Below, piece by piece: positions 58,524 to 64,000 of a stretch of 64,000 nt of DNA. Position 1 is the first letter of the stretch. Each line of letters opens with the position of its first letter. The position numbers and the translations under genes were made by a program. Origin of the DNA: CAYVLA01 sp964549615 [NCBI: uncultured Thermococci archaeon]. GTDB taxonomy: Archaea > CAYQAE01 > CAYVLA01. The DNA is taken from positions 1-64,000 of the forward strand of contig CAZJVP010000048.1 in assembly GCA_964549615.1 (NCBI GenBank), in the 5' to 3' direction. The notes under the pieces were generated by a model that had not been told where the DNA came from, did not search any database, and saw nothing but the letters and a program-made list of their open reading frames with translations.

Positions 58524-59552
58524 ATGCACAAAACTATTCCCTCCTTGATTGCCTGCCTCGCGATCTGTCTTGCGTCAAGCTGCTGGGCCCAGACTTTCCC
58601 CATAGGTCCCGATGACCCGATCGTCGTCAAGGCGCTCGCCTACATTGCCGCCCACCAGAACCCCGATGGCGGTTTCGGCCAGATGGGCGAAAGCGATCTT
58701 TCCACCACCAGCAGGGTCGTGGAGGCCCTGGCGGCTGCTGGTAAGGACCCCACGAGCTACGTGGTGAATGGGATGGGCCCCGACGACTATATGCTTTTGG
58801 TCTCCAAGTCCGTGTACGAGGGCACCCTAGGCACGAATCCGGTTGCGGACAAGATCAACATCCTTCTCGGCCTGGCCGCCTGCAAGTTGAACCCCCGCGA
58901 TTTCGGTGGCAGGGACCACGTCCAGTCCCTTCTATCCATGCAGAATGAGTCAACCGGCGCCTTCGGCAGCGGCCCCATGGATACTGCATACGCAATACTT
59001 GCATTGATGGCCTCCGGCGTGCCGGCAGACCACCCAGCCCTGCAGAAGGCACGATCCTACATCGAAGAAAGCCAACTGCCCGGCGGTGGGTTCGAGCTTT
59101 TCCCGGGGTGGGGCCCGGACTCCAACGTCATTTGCGTGGTCATCGTCTGCCTTAGGCAGATGGGCGTGCGAGGCGAGACCTTCCAGAAAGCCGTCTCGGC
59201 GCTCCCCGCCTTCCAGAGCCCGTCCAACCGTGGCTTCTTCTGGATGGACAGCCCGGACCCGTCCTCGACCGCGCTGGGCATACAGGCAATACTCGCGGCT
59301 GGCGGTGATCCTCGCCAACCGCCTTGGGGCGAGGGAGGAGAGAATCCGGTCAAGTATCTGCTCAGCACCTTCAACGCCACAACGGGCGAGTTCTTCGATC
59401 CATGGGGCAGCTTGAGGCCCACGGCCTTGGCGGTGCCGGCAATCCTAGGACGCCTCACGCCGGGCATCAATATTTCGGAGTCGGCGGTCCTCTGCTCGAT
59501 TCCCGCCTTGTTAGCGGTGCTCCTCAGGTTCAACGGTGCAAATCGTGAATAG
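58524..59552 (+). CDS. Secreted alpha/alpha-toroid protein (prenyltransferase/squalene-cyclase-like; transcobalamin alpha-domain-like)
   Basis: A 342-residue exported protein. I start it at ATG 58524 (signal peptide HKTIPSLIACLAICLASSCW) instead of ATG 58503, because the TATA box sits at 58493-58502. The mature protein has repeated (GGF) helical-toroid motifs: YIAAHQNPDGGFGQMGESDL, STTSRVVEALAAAGKDP, MQNESTGAFGSGPMDTAYAI, YIEESQLPGGGFELFPGWGP, LSTFNATTGEFFDPWGSLRP. This is the alpha6/alpha6 barrel fold found in terpene cyclases and in the alpha domain of intrinsic factor and transcobalamin. A terpene cyclase DxDD motif is not visible, so a binding rather than catalytic role fits better. The C-terminus is hydrophobic and could anchor the protein. 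The next gene overlaps by 17 bp. Confidence 0.82.
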   Translation: MHKTIPSLIACLAICLASSCWAQTFPIGPDDPIVVKALAYIAAHQNPDGGFGQMGESDLSTTSRVVEALAAAGKDPTSYVVNGMGPDDYMLLVSKSVYEGTLGTNPVADKINILLGLAACKLNPRDFGGRDHVQSLLSMQNESTGAFGSGPMDTAYAILALMASGVPADHPALQKARSYIEESQLPGGGFELFPGWGPDSNVICVVIVCLRQMGVRGETFQKAVSALPAFQSPSNRGFFWMDSPDPSSTALGIQAILAAGGDPRQPPWGEGGENPVKYLLSTFNATTGEFFDPWGSLRPTALAVPAILGRLTPGINISESAVLCSIPALLAVLLRFNGANRE

Positions 59553-60471
59553 GCTCACAGTGCTCTTGGCCGGGCTTGGCATTTTCGTCGCCGTCGGCCT
59601 CATCGTGCCGCACATCTCCAGCGGGCCGAAAGGCGATGGGAACGCGCCCGCCAATGTGACCGTGGTCATAACCCGCGACTACGGCAAGATCCTTCTCCAA
59701 ATGGCGCAGTTCCCGCCGACTTCGGGTCTGACGGCGATGGAGATGCTCCACAACATGACGAGCGTCGAGACCAGGTACGGCGGCATGTACGTCTACTCGA
59801 TGTTTGGGCTGAAGTCCGACCTTGCCAAGAAGCTCGACTGGCTGTACTATGTCAACGGCGTCTATATGGACAGGGGGTTGGCAAGTTACAGGCCCCAGCA
59901 AGGCGAGGTCGTGCAGGTGGACTACCACTACTGGGGAAGCTACCCCCCGTCTCCAGGCTTCCTCAGCGGGTACCCAGCCAAGCTCGCCTACGGCCTTCAT
60001 GGGAAGAAAAGCAACATCACCATCGTTGCGGGCAGGGAGGTTCGCAAGGAGGCGGAGGACCTCGCCCGCGTCATCACGCAGCTGGCCGGGCGTGAACCGA
60101 CGATCGTCGAAGCCTCCTCGTTGACTGAGGACCGGAGGGATGAAGACTTGATAGTGCTTGCGACCCCACAAACGGCTTCCCTCTATCAGGAAGTGGTCGA
60201 ATGGAGGAAGAACGTCTATTGGTTCTCGAGCCTGGAAGACGGCAAGCTCTGGCTCAACGGCCTGGAGAGGGGGCACAGAACCGAGCTTGAGCACGGTTGC
60301 GCCATCCAGTGCATGGATTTCCCGGGCAAGGGCATCTGGGCCGTCATCGTGCTTGCGACCGACGAGCGTTGGATGGCGGAGGGGCTAAGGTATCTCAACG
60401 AGGGATCGGCTGGATACAGCGCCGCCTTTGCTGCAACCCCCTCCGGGATAGTATTGCTGCCGGTGGAATGA
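59536..60471 (+). CDS. DUF4430 (transcobalamin C-terminal-like) surface protein
   Basis: A 311-residue protein starting at GTG 59536. A membrane anchor or signal helix (LTVLLAGLGIFVAVGLIVP) is followed by a DUF4430 domain (about residues 40-135): NVTVVITRDYGKILLQMAQF, SGLTAMEMLHNMTSVETRYG, KLDWLYYVNGVYMDRGLASY, EVVQVDYHYWG. PF14478 (DUF4430) is the fold of the transcobalamin/intrinsic factor beta domain. The rest (about 170-311) has EDLIVLATPQTASLYQEVVE and FPGKGIWAVIVLATDERWMA, which resembles a domain seen in archaeal S-layer-like proteins and may tether it to the cell wall (inference). Overlaps the toroid gene by 17 bp and precedes ecfT by 1 bp, so all are co-translated. Confidence 0.82.
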   Translation: MQIVNRLTVLLAGLGIFVAVGLIVPHISSGPKGDGNAPANVTVVITRDYGKILLQMAQFPPTSGLTAMEMLHNMTSVETRYGGMYVYSMFGLKSDLAKKLDWLYYVNGVYMDRGLASYRPQQGEVVQVDYHYWGSYPPSPGFLSGYPAKLAYGLHGKKSNITIVAGREVRKEAEDLARVITQLAGREPTIVEASSLTEDRRDEDLIVLATPQTASLYQEVVEWRKNVYWFSSLEDGKLWLNGLERGHRTELEHGCAIQCMDFPGKGIWAVIVLATDERWMAEGLRYLNEGSAGYSAAFAATPSGIVLLPVE

Positions 60472-60472
60472 G

Positions 60473-61366
60473 TTGTTCGACCTGACATACCGGGACCTCG
60501 GGTCTTTGGTGCACAGGCTGGGAGTTTCAGCCAAGGTCTTGCTTTTCGGTTGGCTCTTTGCATTGTCGCTGATCTACTCCGATCTCCTCTTCCTTTCATC
60601 CCTGATCGCGGTGTGCTTGGCGCTCGCTTTCCTAGGAAGGGTCGGCGCCTCCACCGTAAAGTTCTTGAGATTCCTCCTGGTTTTCGTCGTCCTGGTCTTC
60701 CTAATCAACCTAGTCGCCAATCAGCACGGTGAACACGCGTTAGTTAGAACCAGCTTCAGGTTCTACTGGTGGCGGCTGACGTTCAGGCTCACGCAGGAGT
60801 CCTTGTCCTCGGCCATTCGGATGGTTCTCAGGCTTCTGGCCGTGATCTTGGCCTTCCTGGTCTTCACGCTCACGACGAAACCCGAAGGCCTACTTAGGAA
60901 GGTGACGGCGATCAAAGGACTCGAGGGACTGGGGCTGTTGCTTGCCCTGTCCTACAGGTTCCTGCCCACGATCTTCCTCGACGGTGTCCGGATCAAGGAT
61001 TCCTTAAGCTCGAGGGGCGTACGGTTTGAGGAGGGAAGCAGGTGGGAGAGGATCAGGTCGTACTCCAGCCTAGGAATTCCCTTGGTCGTCAACAGCTTGG
61101 ACAGAAGCCTCCAGCTTGCCGAGGCCCTAGAGAGCAGGGGATATGCGGGCTCGCGACGCACCAAGGCCGCGGCCCCAGCGCGTTCCGCCTCCGACGTCCT
61201 GCTCGCATCGTACTATCTCTGCGCAGGTGCCGTGTTCCTCGGACTCTGGGTCACCCTGGACATCGGCCGCGCGGCCATGTTCGTCCAGTCGACGAATCTG
61301 CCCGGTGCCGCGGCCCTCTTCGCCTCCTTCGTCGGACCGGTCCTTGCTCGGAGGGGTCGGGCTTGA
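60473..61366 (+). CDS. ecfT: ECF transporter membrane subunit EcfT
   Basis: A 297-residue transmembrane scaffold subunit. It has several N-terminal helices and a cytoplasmic domain with two Ser-Arg-Gly motifs (residues 180-182 in DSLSSRGVRF and 221-223 in ALESRGYAGS), the coupling motifs with which EcfT holds the two ATPases. Two further helices follow at the C-terminus. The start is TTG 60473 directly after the DUF4430 stop; the stop overlaps the next start within TTGA. Confidence 0.92.
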   Translation: MFDLTYRDLGSLVHRLGVSAKVLLFGWLFALSLIYSDLLFLSSLIAVCLALAFLGRVGASTVKFLRFLLVFVVLVFLINLVANQHGEHALVRTSFRFYWWRLTFRLTQESLSSAIRMVLRLLAVILAFLVFTLTTKPEGLLRKVTAIKGLEGLGLLLALSYRFLPTIFLDGVRIKDSLSSRGVRFEEGSRWERIRSYSSLGIPLVVNSLDRSLQLAEALESRGYAGSRRTKAAAPARSASDVLLASYYLCAGAVFLGLWVTLDIGRAAMFVQSTNLPGAAALFASFVGPVLARRGRA

Positions 61367-62811
61367 TTGAGTTCCAGGACGTGACCTTCACCTACCCAGC
61401 GTCGCCGTCCTACGCGCTAAGGGGCCTGAACCTTAGCATCGGCGAGGGCGAGTATGTCGTCGTTGCGGGGCGGTCGGGCTGCGGAAAGTCCACCCTGCTA
61501 CGTTGCATGAACGGCCTCGTCCCACATTTCTACGGCGGCACCTTCGCGGGCAAGGTCACCGTGGACGGGCTGGACACCAGATACACCAAGGTGCGTAGGC
61601 TTGCCGAGGTCGTCGGGCTCGTTTTCCAGGACCCCGAGAGCCAGTTCGTCACAACTTCGGTGAAAAGCGAACTCGAATTCGGCCAAGAGAACCTTGGAAG
61701 GACGCCTGCGGAGATCAGCACGAAAACAAGGGAGCTTGCCGAGCGTTTCGCCCTTGACGCCATCTTGGACAAGCCTCCGGCCGAGATATCCGGCGGGGAG
61801 AAGCAGAAGGCGATAATCGCGTCCGTGGCCGCGATGGGCACCAGGGTCCTCGCACTTGATGAGCCGACCTCCCAGCTTGATCCCCGTTCCGCCTCCCAGA
61901 TATTCGAACTGCTCAGGAACCTAAACGAGCAGGGGATGACGATAGTCCTCACGGAACACAGGCTCAAGCGCGTGCTGGGCGATGCATCCCGGGCATTGGT
62001 GATGGAGCAAGGGAGGGTGGCTTTCGATGGCAAGCCATCGGAGGTGGCGCGACGCTTCCCCGAACTCGTGTCGATCGCACCTCCTCCTTCCAGGCCTCGT
62101 TCAGAAGACCGTTCGGTCGTCCTTCAGATCAGGGACCTTTGGTTCCGGTATCCATCGCAGGAGAGCTGGGCGATAAGGAACCTCTCCTTCGACGTCCACA
62201 GGTCGGAGCTCCTCGGCATCATCGGTTCCAACGGGTCCGGGAAAAGCACCCTGGCCCTAGTACTAGCCGGACTCCTCAGGCCGTACCAAGGTCGGGTTCT
62301 CCTCGACGGGGAGGAGCTTGCCTCGATTCCCAGATCGACCATCTCGAGGAAGGTGGGAATAGTGTTCCAGGATCCCAACATCCATCTTTTCCACGATGAC
62401 GTCAGATCCGAGGTCGAGTTCGCGATCAGGAATATGGGGTTAGACGCGGGGAAGGAGACCGAGCGCATCCTTGACCGCTTCGGACTTAAGCACCTTGAGT
62501 CCAGAAACCCTCGCGACCTCAGCGGCGGGCAGAAGCAGACAGTCGCCATAGCCAGCGTGATGGGCTATCGGCCTCAGGTACTTCTGCTTGATGAGCCCAC
62601 GAGAGGGCTTGACCTCGTCGAGAAGGCCGAGATCATGCAGACGATCCTCGAGCTCGCTCAAGGCGGTCCAACCGCGATCGTCGTCCTCACGCACGACCTT
62701 GAGATCGTCGAAGCCTTCGCCGATCGCGTCGTTGCCATCCGTGGCGGCGAGATGTTGCTTGAAGGGGACCCAAAGCGGGTGATCCCCGGGTTCCTGGAGG
62801 CGATGCGGTGA
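61363..62811 (+). CDS. ecfA: ECF transporter ATPase, two fused domains (EcfA1-EcfA2)
   Basis: A 482-residue protein with two complete ABC domains in one chain. First half: Walker A VVAGRSGCGKSTLL, signature EISGGEKQKAIIASV, Walker B VLALDEPTSQLD, and the switch His in LTEHRLKRVL. Second half: Walker A GIIGSNGSGKSTLA, signature LSGGQKQTVAIASV, Walker B VLLLDEPTRGLD, and LTHDLEIVE. The start is TTG 61363, overlapping the ecfT stop; the frame continues upstream but only as a shadow of ecfT. The fusion replaces the usual separate EcfA and EcfA' genes. Confidence 0.95.
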   Translation: MIEFQDVTFTYPASPSYALRGLNLSIGEGEYVVVAGRSGCGKSTLLRCMNGLVPHFYGGTFAGKVTVDGLDTRYTKVRRLAEVVGLVFQDPESQFVTTSVKSELEFGQENLGRTPAEISTKTRELAERFALDAILDKPPAEISGGEKQKAIIASVAAMGTRVLALDEPTSQLDPRSASQIFELLRNLNEQGMTIVLTEHRLKRVLGDASRALVMEQGRVAFDGKPSEVARRFPELVSIAPPPSRPRSEDRSVVLQIRDLWFRYPSQESWAIRNLSFDVHRSELLGIIGSNGSGKSTLALVLAGLLRPYQGRVLLDGEELASIPRSTISRKVGIVFQDPNIHLFHDDVRSEVEFAIRNMGLDAGKETERILDRFGLKHLESRNPRDLSGGQKQTVAIASVMGYRPQVLLLDEPTRGLDLVEKAEIMQTILELAQGGPTAIVVLTHDLEIVEAFADRVVAIRGGEMLLEGDPKRVIPGFLEAMR

Positions 62812-63572
62812 GCCGGCTCCTGACGGCGATCCTGGCAGTCGCGGCCATCGGCGTCACAGTCGCATTCGTGTTGGCCATCACCCACCTCGGACCCTCAGGC
62901 CTGGCAAGTTTCAGGGATCGAGTCGGGCCCTCGACCTTCGATTCAGCAGCCTCAATCGTGGCCGCCCTGCTCTTGACCGGTGCGCTATTCTCGGTCGAGG
63001 CTCGACGCCTGGGTGCATCCAAGGAGATAGCCTTCGTGGCGATGATCGTGGCGCTCGGAGCCGCCGGGAGGCTGTTGTTCGCGCCCGCCCCGAACGTCTC
63101 GCCAGTCGACTGGCTGACCCTTTGCACTGGAATCGTCTTCGGCCCAGTGACAGGCTTCACCGTCGGAGCCGCGACGATGCTGGTCTCCAACTTCTGGCTC
63201 GGCCAGGGACCTTGGACCATCTACCAGATGGTTGGCATGGGATCGCTCGGACTCGTCGGCGGGGCTCTTGGCAGCTGGAAACGGTTGCTGGGGAGAAATC
63301 CCCTGGCCGCGCTCGGCGTCGCCTGGGGCTTCGCGTACGGGGCGATCATGGCTGTCTTCTGGGTCTTCATGGTGAGCTCGGTCTTGAGCTGGACCAGCTT
63401 CTTGGCCTACTTCATCTCGGGTCTTCCGTTTTGCCTGCTGCAGGGGACCGGTAATGCGATCTTTCTCTACGCACTGGGACCCAAAACCATAATGCTGTTG
63501 GAGCGATTCAGGCAAAGGCAGTCCGTTCGTTTCGTTGAACCATCGCCCGGGGGCGTGAACGTTGACCTATGA
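62808..63572 (+). CDS. ecfS: ECF transporter substrate-binding subunit (S component)
   Basis: A 254-residue membrane protein with about six to seven helices, starting at GTG 62808 and overlapping the ecfA stop (GTGA). It carries MIVALGAAGRLLFAPAPNVS, TGIVFGPVTGFTVGAATMLV and NFWLGQGPWTIYQMVGMGSL, typical S-component segments. The GPWTxYQMVGMG-type motif occurs in cobalamin/queuosine-type and related S components, so the substrate is not fixed by sequence. Since it is encoded with a split transcobalamin-like pair, cobalamin or a related corrinoid is my leading guess (inference). Confidence 0.88.
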   Translation: MSRLLTAILAVAAIGVTVAFVLAITHLGPSGLASFRDRVGPSTFDSAASIVAALLLTGALFSVEARRLGASKEIAFVAMIVALGAAGRLLFAPAPNVSPVDWLTLCTGIVFGPVTGFTVGAATMLVSNFWLGQGPWTIYQMVGMGSLGLVGGALGSWKRLLGRNPLAALGVAWGFAYGAIMAVFWVFMVSSVLSWTSFLAYFISGLPFCLLQGTGNAIFLYALGPKTIMLLERFRQRQSVRFVEPSPGGVNVDL

Positions 63573-64000
63573 GGAGTTATCGAGGATCCTAGAGTCAAGG
63601 CCGCCGGGCCCCAAGCCCTTCTTCACGGCCGCCCACCTGATCAGGTATCTTGAGCTTGTCCAAATGCGCCATTTCGGTCGCAAGGAGCTGGCCCAGCGCC
63701 TCAAGCTCGGCGAGGGCAGCGTCAGAACCATCACCGATCTCCTCAGGGCCAGAGGGCTTGTGAACGTCGTCAGGGCCGGCGTCAAGTTGAGCGAGGCCGG
63801 CGCAGCTGCCCTTGACTCGATCAGGAAGGAATTCTCAGAAGGACAGCCCGTGCCGGCGAGCAAGGCCGTCGTCGGCGAATACAACGTGGCGATAGCGGTC
63901 AGAGGCGGAGGGAGAAAGGTCACATCCGGCCTCGAGCAGAGGGATGCAGCAATGATCGCCGGTTCGAAGGGCGCGTCCACCTTCGTGTACTCCTCTGGCA
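63562..64000 (+). CDS. DUF4443 winged-helix regulator (incomplete, runs off the window)
   Basis: At least 146 residues, truncated by the end of the window. TTG 63562 overlaps the ecfS stop by 11 bp. The product begins TYEELSRILESRPPGPKPFF, has a winged-helix region (HFGRKELAQRLKLGEGSVRT, then ITDLLRARGLVNVVRAGVKL) and continues with KAVVGEYNVAIAVRGGGRKV, the pattern of archaeal DUF4443 proteins. Co-translation with ecfS suggests that it senses the transported ligand or controls the operon. Confidence 0.85.
   Translation, partial: MTYEELSRILESRPPGPKPFFTAAHLIRYLELVQMRHFGRKELAQRLKLGEGSVRTITDLLRARGLVNVVRAGVKLSEAGAAALDSIRKEFSEGQPVPASKAVVGEYNVAIAVRGGGRKVTSGLEQRDAAMIAGSKGASTFVYSSG

Noticed and set aside
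1-64000. CRISPR arrays, rRNA genes, insertion sequences, integrase or attachment sites
   Set aside because: I looked for regularly spaced repeats, transposase or integrase motifs and rRNA sequence and found none; the only mobile-looking structure is the small inverted-repeat element near 55.3 kb.

Overview
This is an archaeal chromosome segment of fairly high G+C content. The evidence is direct: a group II chaperonin (thermosome), the ribosomal/RNA polymerase cluster eL18-uL13-uS9-RpoN, an archaeal bifunctional fructose-1,6-bisphosphate aldolase/phosphatase, an archaeal-type TyrRS, a three-gene RPA operon, TATA boxes 25-40 nt upstream of many starts, apparently leaderless genes with GTG/TTG starts, and tRNA genes interrupted by bulge-helix-bulge (BHB) introns. 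An RPA41/14/32-like operon points towards a euryarchaeal-type lineage, but the phylum cannot be fixed from this window. There are no rRNA genes, CRISPR arrays or insertion sequences.

Layout. 0-5 kb: a VapBC pair, an FG-GAP surface protein, a membrane protein with a glutamine-amidotransferase-like (GATase1-like) domain, and a lone ABC ATPase. 5.5-9 kb: a GH4 glycosidase, a Gfo/Idh/MocA oxidoreductase and a ribbon-helix-helix (RHH) regulator with a 14-bp palindrome in front. 9.2-12.5 kb: a MacB/FtsX-type permease, its ATPase (with a zinc-ribbon tail) and a membrane-anchored Lon-like S16 protease. 13.3-21.3 kb: a small secreted protein with an apparent CTG start, a 927-residue FG-GAP protein, a HepT/MntA pair, a radical SAM protein and a membrane propeller. 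21.5-29.7 kb: tRNA-Arg(UCU) with a 29/30 intron, FBP aldolase/phosphatase, TIM, a PfkB kinase, thioredoxin, NfnAB, a decayed C_GCAxxG_C_C gene and a tRNA-Gln(UUG) with three introns. 30-41 kb: RPA operon, ABC-2 exporter, thermosome, ribosomal cluster. 40-58 kb: three more GATase1-like membrane proteins, two of them followed by a small partner, mixed with PrsW, GH38, GNAT, TyrRS and propeller genes. 58.5-64 kb: a probable operon encoding a toroid protein, a DUF4430 protein, EcfT, a fused EcfA, an EcfS and a DUF4443 regulator.

Three things stand out. First, the tRNA-Gln can be folded to a normal 73-nt tRNA only by removing three introns, each with its own BHB motif. Second, the toroid + DUF4430 pair looks like the two domains of transcobalamin/intrinsic factor split over two overlapping genes, next to a complete ECF importer: a candidate archaeal cobalamin (or other cofactor) capture and uptake system. 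Third, four paralogous membrane proteins share a secreted GATase1-like domain and a nearly invariant C-terminal membrane segment. They occur with cysteine-containing partners and FG-GAP/propeller proteins, and look like an undescribed cell-surface system.
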